DNA of 58,891 nucleotides from Arthrobacter sp. SO5 (GCF_020532805.1 NZ_MQTQ01000030.1:1-58891); one strand, 5' to 3'. Shown: positions 39,992-48,892, counted from the first letter of the stretch. The notes: generated from the letters alone by a model not told the origin. Translations and numbers: made by a program.

Positions 39992-42718
39992 ATGCCACAG
40001 CTCGATCTGCGGGAGCAACTTGTCCCGCCGCTGACAATATCGGACGCCGCCCACCGGCCCGTGGACGACGTCGTGGCCCGGCTCGGTTCCGGCATGGACG
40101 GGCTGAGCAGTGCAGAGGCAGCCCGGCGACTCCTTGAACTGGGGGCGAACGCGTTGCGCACCCACCGGGCCAGCGGCTGGACGGTCCTGGGCCGGCAGCT
40201 TCGCAGCCCCATCCTCCTCCTGTTGCTGATCACGGCCGGCCTCTCGCTCTTCCTCGGCGATGCCACCAACTCGATCGTGATCGGCGTGATCCTGCTGGTC
40301 AGCGTCGGGCTCGGCTTCACCAATGAATTCCGTGCCGAGCGTGCGGCCGAGGCGCTGCACTCCCGGGTCACGCACCGCGCCGTCGTCGTCCGCGACGGGG
40401 CCGCCCGGGAAGTGGACGTCACCGCCCTGGTGCCTGGCGACGTCGTGCATCTCTCGATCGGTGCGATCATCCCCGCCGATCTGCGCCTGGTGACGGCGAA
40501 GGACCTGCTCTGCGATGAAAGCATCCTGACCGGGGAATCGATGCCCGCCGGCAAGGACCCGGCGCCGGTCGCCGGTGCCGCGGCGCTGGGGGACCTGACA
40601 TCGTGCCTGTTCATGGGCACGGTGATCCAGGCCGGCAGCTGCACCGGGGTGGTCGTCGCCACCGGAGGGCGGGCCGAATTCGGCCGGATCGCCCTCGGCC
40701 TGGGCGAGCGTCAGCCCCAGACCGAATTCCAGCTGGGCCTGCAGCGTTTCTCCTACCTGCTGCTCCAGGTGGCGGTGGGTCTCACGTCGCTGATCTTTCT
40801 TGCAAACCTGCTGCTGCAGAGGCCGGTGATCGAGTCGCTGCTGTTCTCGCTCGCGATCGCCGTCGGGATCACCCCGCAGCTGCTGCCAGCCATCGTCAGC
40901 ACCAGCCTGGCCACCGGGACCCGGCAGCTGGCCAAGCGCAAGGTCCTGGTCAAACGGCTGGTCTGCATTGAGGACCTGGGCGACATGGACGTTCTGGTGA
41001 CCGACAAGACCGGGACACTGACGGAGGGCCGGATCAGCTTCACCGCCGCCCTGCCGGCCGGCCCCGGCGTCTCCGCCGGCGAGCTGCTGACCCTGGGGCT
41101 GCTTGCCACCGAATCCGACTACGCGGAATCCCAGGCGTCCCCGGTGGGACTGAATCCGCTGGACGCCGCGCTGTGGGCCGCCGCCGGCGCCGCGGCCTTC
41201 GCGCCCGCCCGTTATGAGCGGCTCGACGTCATCGACTTCGACCATCTGCGGCGCCGGACCACCGTCCTTGTCAGCGAAGGGGGCGGAGCGGCCCGCATGA
41301 TCACCAAGGGATCGCCCGAAGACGTCCTGGCCCTCTGCGGAGCCACGCCGGCCAGCGTTCAGGCGGTGCTGGACAAACAGTTCGACGCCGGTTCGCGCGT
41401 GATTGCCGTCGCCACCAGGGCAGCAGACGGCCTGACCGCAATCGGGCCTGCCGACGAAAAGGACCTGGTCCTCGCCGGCTTCCTGATCTTCCTGGACCAG
41501 CCCAAGGCCACCGCCCGTGACTCCCTGGACAGGCTCGCAGAACTCGGCATCACGGTCAAAATCGCGACGGGTGACAACGCGAAGGTGGCGGAAAAAGTCT
41601 GCGACGAGCTCGGCGTCCTCTCCGGCGGAACACTGACCGGCGCCGCAGTCGAGGCCATGTCCGATCCGGAACTGGCCGCCGCCGCGCGTGAGGCCAGCAT
41701 CTTCGCCCGCGTCTCGCCCGAGCAGAAGGCCCGGATCATCCGGCTGCTGCGGCAGAGCGGAGGGTCCGTCGGATTCATGGGCGACGGCGTCAACGACGCG
41801 CTGGCTCTGCACGCCGCGGACATCGGCATTTCCGTCGACAGCGCCACCGACGTCGCCAAGGATGCCGCCGACGTCGTGCTGCTGGACAAGGACCTCGGCG
41901 TCCTGGCCGAAGGCGTGATGGAAGGCCGGAGGATCTTCGCCAACACCATCAAGTACGTGCTCATGGGCACCTCCAGCAACTTCGGCAACATGTTCAGCGC
42001 CGCGACAGCCTCCGTGGTGCTGAGTTTCCTGCCGATGTTGCCGGGTCAGATCCTGCTGAACAACCTGCTGTACGACGCCGGCCAGCTCGCCATCCCGGGG
42101 GACCGGGTGGATAAGGAACAACTCCTGGCGCCCTCGCACTGGGACATCGGCTTCATCCGGCGCTTCATGTTCCTCTTCGGCCCGATCAGCTCAGTGTTCG
42201 ATTTCGCCACGTTCGCCCTGATGCTGTTCGTCTTCGATGCCGTTCCCGGCGAATTCCGGGCCGGCTGGTTCATCGAGTCCATCGTCACGCAAACACTGAT
42301 TATCTTCGTCATCCGGACCCGGCGGGTGCCCTTTTTCCGCAGCCGGCCCTCGGTGGGCCTGGTCTGCGCCTCCCTGGGCGTCGTAACCCTCGGCGTCTAC
42401 CTTCCGCTCTCCCCGCTGGCCGGTGTGCTTGGCTTCGATCCTCTGCCCGTGCCGTTCTTCCTCGCCCTGCTGGGGATGGCAGCGGTGTACCTGGTGCTGG
42501 TTGAGATGGCTAAGCTCTGGTTCTACGCCCGCGCCGCGCAGCAGCCCGTCCTGCCCCGCCCGGCGGGAGTGCGGCGCCGCGGCCAGACCCACCGCATCGC
42601 GCGCCGGGCCGCGCGGTTCAGCACGGCCAAAGCCGGCCCCTTGCTCCACAACCGGGGCCCGGGGCGGCGGCGTGGCCGAACCCGGGCCCAAAGACCCTCA
42701 CATCCAGGGGGCTCCTGA
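39992..42718 (+). CDS. mgtA: Mg2+-translocating P-type ATPase
   Basis: A 908-residue P3B-type ATPase. The actuator TGES (LTGESMPAGKD) is near residue 180, the phosphorylated Asp338 lies in VTDKTGTLTEG, the nucleotide domain follows with RRTTVLVSEGGGAARMITKG, and the hinge is FMGDGVNDALALHAADIGIS. Ten membrane helices are arranged as two before the actuator, two before the P domain and six after. The NNLLYDAGQLAIPGDRVDKE segment is characteristic of MgtA/MgtB. The enzyme imports Mg2+. No mgtC neighbour and no obvious Mg-sensing leader are visible in the 150 bp upstream. The ATG at 39992 has only a weak ribosome site. Confidence 0.9.
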   Translation: MPQLDLREQLVPPLTISDAAHRPVDDVVARLGSGMDGLSSAEAARRLLELGANALRTHRASGWTVLGRQLRSPILLLLLITAGLSLFLGDATNSIVIGVILLVSVGLGFTNEFRAERAAEALHSRVTHRAVVVRDGAAREVDVTALVPGDVVHLSIGAIIPADLRLVTAKDLLCDESILTGESMPAGKDPAPVAGAAALGDLTSCLFMGTVIQAGSCTGVVVATGGRAEFGRIALGLGERQPQTEFQLGLQRFSYLLLQVAVGLTSLIFLANLLLQRPVIESLLFSLAIAVGITPQLLPAIVSTSLATGTRQLAKRKVLVKRLVCIEDLGDMDVLVTDKTGTLTEGRISFTAALPAGPGVSAGELLTLGLLATESDYAESQASPVGLNPLDAALWAAAGAAAFAPARYERLDVIDFDHLRRRTTVLVSEGGGAARMITKGSPEDVLALCGATPASVQAVLDKQFDAGSRVIAVATRAADGLTAIGPADEKDLVLAGFLIFLDQPKATARDSLDRLAELGITVKIATGDNAKVAEKVCDELGVLSGGTLTGAAVEAMSDPELAAAAREASIFARVSPEQKARIIRLLRQSGGSVGFMGDGVNDALALHAADIGISVDSATDVAKDAADVVLLDKDLGVLAEGVMEGRRIFANTIKYVLMGTSSNFGNMFSAATASVVLSFLPMLPGQILLNNLLYDAGQLAIPGDRVDKEQLLAPSHWDIGFIRRFMFLFGPISSVFDFATFALMLFVFDAVPGEFRAGWFIESIVTQTLIIFVIRTRRVPFFRSRPSVGLVCASLGVVTLGVYLPLSPLAGVLGFDPLPVPFFLALLGMAAVYLVLVEMAKLWFYARAAQQPVLPRPAGVRRRGQTHRIARRAARFSTAKAGPLLHNRGPGRRRGRTRAQRPSHPGGS

Positions 42719-42816
42719 CCCATAGTGGGAGAAGCGGCCACCTGGTCAATTCCCCAGCTTGTGCGGGCATGCTGGGTGGGACCACGGCTAAGGTCCCCCA
42801 CTGGAAAGCCATACTG

Positions 42817-44160
42817 ATGAGCATCTTCGAAGACAGGGTCGACGCCGGTCGGCAACTCGGCAGGCGGCTGGCGGAGCTGCGCGGACAGGACGTCGTGGTC
42901 CTGGGCCTTCCCCGCGGTGGCGTCCCCGTGGCCTTCGAGGTGGCCGCAGCGCTGGACGCACCCTTGGACGTGATCGTGGTGCGCAAACTGGGACTTCCCT
43001 ACCAGCCGGAGCTCGCCATGGGAGCGATCGGGGAGGGCGGTACCCGGGTGCTGGAGGAACATGTCCTGGCGCATTCCCGGGTGTCCGACCTGGAGCTGGC
43101 AACTGTGGAAGGGCACGAACGGGCCGTGCTGGAAAACCGGGTGACACTGTTCCGGAAGGGAAGGACCCGCCAGGATCTCACGGGACGCATCGCGGTGATC
43201 GTCGACGACGGGATTGCCACCGGGTCCACAGCGCGCGTGGCCTGCCGGATAGCCCGCAAGCTCGGCGCTGCCAGGGTGGTCCTGGCCGTGCCTGTAGCCC
43301 CGGCCGAGACGCTGGCCAGTCTGTCCGAGCCGGATGAAGTGGTCTGCCTGGCGACGCCCCGGCAGTTTTCCGCCGTCGGCTACCACTACCGCGACTTCTC
43401 GCCGACCGACGACGACGAAGTGGTTCAGCTGCTCGATGCCGCGGCCAAGCGCCTCCAGGACTCGCCGCCGGCTTCCCGGGCAGCGGCCAGTCCCGGAGCC
43501 GAGACCGCCGCGGACTTCGATGAGGAAGTGGAGATCCCGTCGCGCGGAGTGCGCCTCCAGGGCCAGCTGCATCTCCCGGTTCCGGCTACAGCAATGGTGG
43601 TGTTCGCGCACGGAAGCGGCAGCAGCCGGCACAGCCCGCGGAACCGCTTCGTGGCCGGCATGCTCCAGAAGGCGGGCCTGGGCACGCTGTTGCTCGACCT
43701 GCTGACACCGGGGGAGGAGCGCCAACGGGCCAACGTCTTCAACATCGAGCTGCTGGCCCGCCGGCTATCCTCGGCCACGGACTGGCTCGCCACGAGGGAC
43801 GATACCGCCGGCTGCACGGCCGGCTATTTCGGTGCAAGCACGGGGGCCGGAGCCGCACTGTGGGCGGCGTCCGAGCCCGACGCCAGGGTCGGCGCTGTCG
43901 TGTCCCGCGGCGGCCGGCCGGACCTCGCCGGTCCCCGGCTTTCGGCCGTCAGGGCACCGACCCTTCTGATCGTGGGCGGCTTCGATGATGAGGTGCTGGA
44001 GCTGAACCGGAAGGCGAAGTCCATGATGCGCTGCCCCAGCCAGCTGGCTGTGGTCCAAGGCGCCACCCATCTCTTCGAGGAACCCGGCACGCTGGCGGCG
44101 GCGGCCATCCTCGCGCGGGACTGGTTCGTCCGGTACCTGTCACCGTCCGCCGGCGGCTAG
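42817..44160 (+). CDS. Phosphoribosyltransferase / dienelactone-hydrolase-like fusion
   Basis: A 447-residue two-domain protein. Residues 1-210 are a phosphoribosyltransferase-like domain: MSIFEDRVDAGRQLGRRLAE, VVLGLPRGGVPVAFEVAAAL and the PRPP loop VIVDDGIATGSTARVACRIA. Residues 230-447 are an alpha/beta hydrolase of the dienelactone-hydrolase type: MVVFAHGSGSSRHSPRNRFV, nucleophile region AGYFGASTGAGAALWAAS, TLLIVGGFDDEVLELN and a final His in QGATHLFEEPGTLA. The fusion is known in several soil bacteria but its joint substrate is not. A role in salvage or stress response is possible. Confidence 0.9.
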   Translation: MSIFEDRVDAGRQLGRRLAELRGQDVVVLGLPRGGVPVAFEVAAALDAPLDVIVVRKLGLPYQPELAMGAIGEGGTRVLEEHVLAHSRVSDLELATVEGHERAVLENRVTLFRKGRTRQDLTGRIAVIVDDGIATGSTARVACRIARKLGAARVVLAVPVAPAETLASLSEPDEVVCLATPRQFSAVGYHYRDFSPTDDDEVVQLLDAAAKRLQDSPPASRAAASPGAETAADFDEEVEIPSRGVRLQGQLHLPVPATAMVVFAHGSGSSRHSPRNRFVAGMLQKAGLGTLLLDLLTPGEERQRANVFNIELLARRLSSATDWLATRDDTAGCTAGYFGASTGAGAALWAASEPDARVGAVVSRGGRPDLAGPRLSAVRAPTLLIVGGFDDEVLELNRKAKSMMRCPSQLAVVQGATHLFEEPGTLAAAAILARDWFVRYLSPSAGG

Positions 44161-44198
44161 CAGGAGGGGGAGCCGGCCCGGAATGAGAGCCATCCGCT

Positions 44199-44236
44199 GT
44201 GGGATCAGATACCGTGCGTGGGATCAGACGCCGTGC
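44199..44236. repeat. 19-bp tandem duplication at a gene end
   Basis: GTGGGATCAGATACCGTGC (44199-44217) and GTGGGATCAGACGCCGTGC (44218-44236) are adjacent direct copies with two differences. The first contains the stop codon of the SRPBCC gene read on the minus strand. As 19 is not a multiple of three, the duplication changed the C-terminus of that protein. Confidence 0.75.
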
Positions 44237-44912
44237 ACCCCTCGGCCCTGGACTTGAGGCCCAAGAGCATGCGCCGCTCCATCAGGAACTGAACCGGCTC
44301 CAGCACGGCCCGGAGGACCAGCCCAAGAGCCGGAGGCGAGAAGTCATAGCGGGTCCGCGACAGCAGCCTGGTGGTTCGTGTGTCCGCCCGCCGGAGCACA
44401 AACGTCCAGCCGAGCTCGAGGCGCGGTTCCCCGGGTTCCCTGCCTGACGGTGAGATCTTCCCGGTGCGCGGATCCATGGTGCCGCCGAGGCCCAGCACTG
44501 AGCCGGCCTCCAGGCGCCGGACCGGAATCCCGACGTCCGGGGCGAGCGGGATGCTGTCCCCGACGCCGAGATGCTGGAATTCCGGGAGGACCCGGTCCGC
44601 GCTGCGCATGCCCAGGTGCGCGGCGTTCTCCAGCGCATCGTAGCTGTACATGCCACCGCGTCCGGCTCCCAACTGCAGCAGCCAGGGCCAGACCTCATCG
44701 GCCGGTACGGCAATGGTCACGGCCCGGGTGCTCTGCATGCGCGGTCTACGGACCAGTTCGTCTCCGGGCAACGGCCCGGCGGCCTCCTCGGCTGTGGCGC
44801 CCCACGTCAGCAGCCTTGGCCGGACGGCAAGGACGTAGCCGGCCGCCGCCGCTCCCGCGGCCAGGGCCACCAGGGGGCCGCGCAGCCGGGTTGACGCCCG
44901 CAACTGTGCCAC
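44205..44912 (-). CDS. SRPBCC-fold protein with N-terminal membrane segment
   Basis: A 235-residue protein. A hydrophobic segment (LVALAAGAAAAGYVLAVRP, residues 14-32) precedes a START/SRPBCC-like domain: TRAVTIAVPADEVWPWLLQL then GAGRGGMYSYDALENAAHLG, where PADEVWPWLxQxGxGRGGxYSYDxLEN is a recurrent SRPBCC signature in actinobacteria. The C-terminal helix (LGLVLRAVLEPVQFLMERRM) closes the hydrophobic cavity. Ligand unknown. The end was altered by a 19-bp duplication. It follows the membrane-protein gene by 5 bp in one operon with the universal stress protein. Confidence 0.8.
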   Translation of the reverse strand: MAQLRASTRLRGPLVALAAGAAAAGYVLAVRPRLLTWGATAEEAAGPLPGDELVRRPRMQSTRAVTIAVPADEVWPWLLQLGAGRGGMYSYDALENAAHLGMRSADRVLPEFQHLGVGDSIPLAPDVGIPVRRLEAGSVLGLGGTMDPRTGKISPSGREPGEPRLELGWTFVLRRADTRTTRLLSRTRYDFSPPALGLVLRAVLEPVQFLMERRMLLGLKSRAEGCTASDPTHGI

Positions 44913-44917
44913 CGTCC

Positions 44918-45775
44918 CTACCGGTCCCGGCCGCCCACGGCACCCGCGTGGCGCGTCTGAAAATTGCCAGGGGCGGCGGGTCTGGCCGCGCCAAGGTCAA
45001 GCTTCCACAGGTGCACGGCTCCCAGCACCAGGAAGAGCGTGGACAGGCCGAGCGAGGACCAGAGCGATACGGGGGACACCGGAAGGTTGAAGGACGGCTT
45101 GAACAGCTCTCCCAGAGCGAGCGAAAAGATGAGCGTGAAGCCCAGCAGGAACAAGGCCGGGGTGAACACCAGCCCCGGCCAGTGCCCCTGGAAGGTTGAC
45201 ACGGCGAGGATCAGGAACGCCGGCATGATGAAGCACAAATCCAGGATGAAGACCGAGTAGAGCGAATCAATCTGCTCGTGGGACCGCATGAGCGGCAGCA
45301 GCATGGCGATCCACAGCGGATAGAAGATCAGCGGCTGCAGGAGGGAGCCGGACCCGGACAGGATTCGGACCCACTTGGGAAGCCGGGCCCGCTCGGGCTG
45401 CTCTGCCCGGAAGGCCAGGGTTCCGTAGACCAGGCCCCAGAAGGACAAGGCAAACACTGCCAGATACGCGAGATAGAAGCTGTTGTAGGCCCGTTCGATT
45501 GAGTAGATGCCGTAGGCGTAGAACAGATAGCCGAGGATGCCCAGCGCCGCGAGTTGCAGCTTGGGCCGTCCGGGGCGGGCCGCAAAAGCCAGCACAGTCA
45601 GGGCTGCGCCGGCAACCACGGACATGAGGTCCTGCGATATGGCGCCCGGAAGCAGTTCCGCCGGCACGACGCGCCCGTAGATTTCGGGGAACGACAGCCC
45701 CGCGCCGGCCGCCGCCAGGGTCAGTAGGCCCGTGAGGAGCCAGGCTCCCCGTACCGGCCAGCGGGCGCCCGTCAT
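44918..45775 (-). CDS. Polytopic membrane protein, unknown family
   Basis: A 285-residue membrane protein with about eight helices: WLLTGLLTLAAAGAGLSFPE, DLMSVVAGAALTVLAFAARP, LGILGYLFYAYGIYSIERAY and others. A motif YGIYSIERAYNSFYLAYLAV in the third and fourth helices and PLWIAMLLPLMRSHEQID after the sixth stand out. I do not recognise a family. The ATG at 45775 overlaps the universal stress protein stop as ATGA, and the SRPBCC gene begins 5 bp after its end, so all three are one operon. Confidence 0.8.
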   Translation of the reverse strand: MTGARWPVRGAWLLTGLLTLAAAGAGLSFPEIYGRVVPAELLPGAISQDLMSVVAGAALTVLAFAARPGRPKLQLAALGILGYLFYAYGIYSIERAYNSFYLAYLAVFALSFWGLVYGTLAFRAEQPERARLPKWVRILSGSGSLLQPLIFYPLWIAMLLPLMRSHEQIDSLYSVFILDLCFIMPAFLILAVSTFQGHWPGLVFTPALFLLGFTLIFSLALGELFKPSFNLPVSPVSLWSSLGLSTLFLVLGAVHLWKLDLGAARPAAPGNFQTRHAGAVGGRDR

Positions 45776-46236
45776 TCTGCCGTCCGGGGCTCTCCCGCGC
45801 CCGGACCGACAATCAGCACAGGGCACTGGGCATGGGCCGCGCAGGCCCCGCTCACCGAGCCCATGACCTGGGCAAGGAAGCCGCCCCGGCCGCGTCTGCC
45901 CACCACCAGGAGCTGGGCGTCACGGCTCTCGTTGACTAGGACCTTGGCCGGCTGACCAAACTTCACGCTCCGGGTCAGCCGCTCCGGCAGGGCGCCCCCA
46001 AAGGCCCGCTCAAGGGCCTGGTCCACAAGTCCCTTGGCCCTCTCCTCCAGTTCGGTGGTGGTGGCCGTCCGCTCGTCGGGAAGGTGGGAGGCCAGGAAGA
46101 AATCCGACGTGCCCAGACAGGTGACCACCTCCAGCGGGGCGTCCAGGCTCGCTGCCATGCGGCCGGCAAGCCGGAGCGCCGTCGTCGAAAATTCTGAACC
46201 GTCCACACCCACGACTATCCGCTGATCAGCGTTCAT
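45772..46236 (-). CDS. Universal stress protein
   Basis: A 154-residue single-domain Usp. The start MNADQRIVVGVDGSEFSTTA is canonical (V-G-x-D-G-S), and the ATP-binding signature LLVVGRRGRGGFLAQVMGSV (GxxGxxGxxxxxxGS) sits at residues 110-128, followed by CPVLIVGPG. It binds ATP and responds to starvation or hypoxia. First gene of a three-gene operon with two membrane-associated proteins. The promoter should lie in the 146 bp before 46383. Confidence 0.92.
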   Translation of the reverse strand: MNADQRIVVGVDGSEFSTTALRLAGRMAASLDAPLEVVTCLGTSDFFLASHLPDERTATTTELEERAKGLVDQALERAFGGALPERLTRSVKFGQPAKVLVNESRDAQLLVVGRRGRGGFLAQVMGSVSGACAAHAQCPVLIVGPGAGEPRTAE

Positions 46237-46382
46237 GGTCCCCAGCCTGCCCGGTCCGCTGTGCAGTGCCTAGGGCCAAAAGTCACGCGGCACGTGGATA
46301 GCGTGCGCCACACCGGGGGCTGTGCACCGCCCCCTGGTCCCTCTAGGGTTGGAACCACATCCCACCACCCAAAGGAGTACCG

Positions 46383-47255
46383 ATGAGAGTTGCTGTTACC
46401 GGAGGAAGCGGAAAACTGGGCCGGAGCGTCGTGCGCCGGCTAAGCGAGGACGGCCACGAGGTGACGAACCTGGACCGGGCAGGCTTGCGCGGAAAGGGCT
46501 TCACCGAGGTGGACCTACGCAACTACGGCCAGGTGGTGGACGTGTTGCTCGGGCTGGAGGACCGGCACAGCGGCTTCGACGCGGTGGTGCACCTCGCCGC
46601 GATTCCGGCCCCCGGCCACGCCCCGGACGCCGCAACCTTCGAGAACAACATGCTGGCCACCTACAACGTGTTCCAGGCCGCCCGCCGCGCCGGGATTCAA
46701 CGGATCGTGTACGCCTCCAGCGAGACGGTGCTCGGACTGCCTTTCGACGTCGACCCTCCCTACATCCCCGTGGACGAGGAATACCCGGCCCGGCCGGAAA
46801 GTACCTACTCGCTGGTCAAACACCTCGAGGAGCAGATGGCCGTCCAGCTCACCCGCTGGGATCCGGAGCTGAGCATCACGGCTCTGCGGTTCTCGAACGT
46901 GATGGACCCGGATGACTACGAGGAGTTCCCCTCCTTCGACGCCGACGCGCGGCTGCGCAAATGGAACCTGTGGGGCTACATCGACGGCCGGGACGGCGCG
47001 CAGGCCGTCGCCCGCGCCCTGGAACACGGCAAGCCCGGTTTCGAGGCGTTCATCATCGCCAACGAGGACACCGTGATGAGCCGCAGCAGCGCCAGCCTCG
47101 CCGCAGAGATCTATCCGGGCGTCAAAGTGGTCAAGGAACTCGGCGAGCACGAAACCATGCTCTCGATCGACAAGGCAAAGCGGCTGCTCGGCTACGCCCC
47201 GGAGCACAGCTGGCGGAACTATCACCCGGTCCGCACCACGCCGACCGAGGACTGA
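46383..47255 (+). CDS. NAD-dependent epimerase/dehydratase family protein
   Basis: A 290-residue extended SDR starting MRVAVTGGSGKLGRSVVRRL, the GGxGxxG cofactor loop. FDAVVHLAAIPAPGHAPDAA, IVYASSETVLGLPF and the catalytic YSLVKHLEE (YxxxK) follow, and TALRFSNVMDPDDY is the substrate-side segment. It acts on a nucleotide sugar or related compound. AAAGGAG precedes the start. It is followed after 40 bp by an aldo/keto reductase on the same strand, so both may serve one sugar or uronate pathway. Confidence 0.88.
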   Translation: MRVAVTGGSGKLGRSVVRRLSEDGHEVTNLDRAGLRGKGFTEVDLRNYGQVVDVLLGLEDRHSGFDAVVHLAAIPAPGHAPDAATFENNMLATYNVFQAARRAGIQRIVYASSETVLGLPFDVDPPYIPVDEEYPARPESTYSLVKHLEEQMAVQLTRWDPELSITALRFSNVMDPDDYEEFPSFDADARLRKWNLWGYIDGRDGAQAVARALEHGKPGFEAFIIANEDTVMSRSSASLAAEIYPGVKVVKELGEHETMLSIDKAKRLLGYAPEHSWRNYHPVRTTPTED

Positions 47256-47295
47256 ACCCCACTACCAGAACCCACACCGAAGACCAAGGAGTCCC

Positions 47296-48327
47296 ATGCA
47301 ATACCGCACCCTGGGCCACAGTGGCGCCGTGGTCTCCAACTATGCGCTCGGCACTATGACCTTCGGCGCCGAAGCCACCGAGGAACAGTCCTTCGCGATG
47401 CTGGATGGCTACGCCGCAGCGGGCGGCAACTTCATCGACACCGCCGACGTATACAGTTCCGGCGTCTCCGAGGAGATCATCGGCCGCTGGCTGGCCGCGC
47501 GCCCTGCCGAGCGGGACACTGTGGTACTCGCCAGCAAAGGCCGGTTTCCGATGGGCACGGCCCCGAACGACGTCGGAACCTCCCGCCGGCACCTGGCCCG
47601 GGCCCTGGACGAATCGCTGCGCCGGCTCGGCGTGGAGCGGATCGACCTCTACCAGCTGCACGCCTGGGACCCGGTCACGCCGCTGGAGGAATCCCTGCGG
47701 TTCCTGCACGACGCCGCCAGCAGCGGAAAAATCGCCTACTACGGCTTCTCCAACTTCCTGGGCTGGCAGCTGACCAAGGCCGTCCATGTTGCCCGGGCGC
47801 ACGGCTGGAGCGAGCCCGTGACGCTGCAGCCGCAGTACAACCTCCTGGTCCGCGAGATCGAGTCCGAAATCGTGCCGGCCTCGCTCGACGCCGGCATCGG
47901 GTTGCTGCCGTGGTCCCCGCTTGGCGGCGGCTGGCTCTCGGGCAAATACAAGCGCGACCAGCCGCCGACCGGGGCCACCCGCCTGGGCGAGAACCCCGCC
48001 CGCGGCATGGAGGCGTGGAAGGCCCGCAACGCGGACCCCCGCACCTGGGAAGTCGTCAAGGCAGTCGAGGATATCGCCGGGCGCCACGGCGCCAGCGCCT
48101 CGCAGGTGGCCCTGGCCTGGCTCGCGGACCAGCCCGCCGTGACCTCCGTGATCCTGGGTGCCCGGACCGCGGTCCAACTCGCCGACAACCTCGCGGCGGC
48201 GGATCTGGAGCTTACCGCGGGGGAGCTGCTGCGCCTGAGCGAGGTCAGCCGGCCGCGCGTCGGGGTCTATCCGTACGGTCCGATGGCCCAGGAGCAGCGC
48301 AGCCGGAGGATCGAGGGCGGCCGCTAG
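47296..48327 (+). CDS. Aldo/keto reductase
   Basis: A 343-residue AKR (AKR12/YajO-like). MQYRTLGHSGAVVSNYALGT, with NFIDTADVYSSGVSEEIIGR containing the catalytic Asp and Tyr, ASKGRFPMG with the Lys, and IDLYQLHAWDPVTPLEESLR with the His. The NADPH-binding end SVILGARTAVQLADNLAAAD is present. It reduces an aldehyde or ketone with NADPH. AAGGAG lies before the start. It follows an epimerase in the same direction, then ends just before a long hairpin that may terminate the pair. Confidence 0.92.
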   Translation: MQYRTLGHSGAVVSNYALGTMTFGAEATEEQSFAMLDGYAAAGGNFIDTADVYSSGVSEEIIGRWLAARPAERDTVVLASKGRFPMGTAPNDVGTSRRHLARALDESLRRLGVERIDLYQLHAWDPVTPLEESLRFLHDAASSGKIAYYGFSNFLGWQLTKAVHVARAHGWSEPVTLQPQYNLLVREIESEIVPASLDAGIGLLPWSPLGGGWLSGKYKRDQPPTGATRLGENPARGMEAWKARNADPRTWEVVKAVEDIAGRHGASASQVALAWLADQPAVTSVILGARTAVQLADNLAAADLELTAGELLRLSEVSRPRVGVYPYGPMAQEQRSRRIEGGR

Positions 48328-48332
48328 GACGG

Positions 48333-48395
48333 CAACGCGGGGTCACTTCGCGCCTATCCGGCCGCCTCGGATGGGCGCGAAGTGACCCCGCGTTG
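48333..48395. terminator. Long REP-like hairpin / terminator
   Basis: The 22-nt arm at 48333-48354 is perfectly complementary to 48374-48395, and the stem continues through a T-G wobble and five more pairs to 48360/48368, giving 28 pairs and a 7-nt loop. It starts 5 bp after the aldo/keto reductase stop. Its length and its symmetric core (GGGGTCACTTCGCG) suggest a repeat found at several genomic places rather than a simple terminator. Confidence 0.75.
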
Positions 48396-48431
48396 TGGTG
48401 CCTGTGCCGAAGATCGACACCAGGGGTCGGC

Positions 48432-48750
48432 TCAGACGAGGCGGGTGGCCAGTACGACGACGTCGTGCACGAAAGCCGGGAGCCCGCCGGGACCGATGAT
48501 GCTTCGGGGGACTCCTCTGCAGTGTCAATGCGCCAGCCCGCGGGGTTGAGTCGGTCCGTGATGTCCGCCAGGGTGACCGTCGCTTCGGCGGGAGGCTCTT
48601 CAACGTGGTTGTGGCCCTACTCCGCGCCGCCATCATGCCTGTGCCCGGACGTTCCACATGCTGCAGGTGCCCGACGATCAGGAGCGTGCCACCGGGCGCG
48701 ACCCAGGCGTGTCCCGGCGTGTCCCCGGCCTGTCGCCGGATGCCCGGATG
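48432..48750 (-). pseudogene. SAM-dependent methyltransferase C-terminal remnant
   Basis: Fragments in different minus frames line up as a class I methyltransferase end: VAPGGTLLIVGHLQHVE (48640-48700), HNHVEEPPAEATVTLADITD with RLNPAGWRIDTAEES, and LPAFVHDVVVLATRLV ending at 48432. At least two frame changes separate them and the SAM-binding part is missing. It lies between the hairpin and the operator-bearing region, i.e. in a degraded zone. Confidence 0.65.
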
Positions 48751-48796
48751 CCCGGATTGCCGATGCGGCCGTCGAGCCGGTCTATGCCAGATGCCT

Positions 48797-48810
48797 ACTG
48801 ACTAGTCAGT
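48797..48810. promoter_or_regulatory. TetR-type operator, distal copy
   Basis: ACTGACTAGTCAGT is a perfect 14-bp palindrome. The same core, TGACTAGTC, recurs 82 bp downstream next to the ABC-like gene. It fits TetR-family binding sites. Confidence 0.7.
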
Positions 48811-48878
48811 TTCCGGAAGGATACTCAGCCATGGATTCGAAAACCCGCTCCGTTGCGTCTTCGAGAGGATCGAACTAT

Positions 48879-48892
48879 ACTGACTAGTCGGT
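48879..48892. promoter_or_regulatory. TetR-type operator, proximal copy
   Basis: ACTGACTAGTCGGT, one mismatch from perfect symmetry, lies 30 bp before the GTG of the ABC-like gene, next to TATACT, which can serve as a -10 element. Occupation by the TetR protein at 51771 would block transcription of the three-gene unit. Confidence 0.75.

Noticed and set aside
39941..42139. Very long open frame (over 700 codons) on the minus strand
   Set aside because: It is the complement of the Mg2+ ATPase gene; the protein is Gln/Gly/Arg-rich with no fold, as expected from a high-GC antisense frame.
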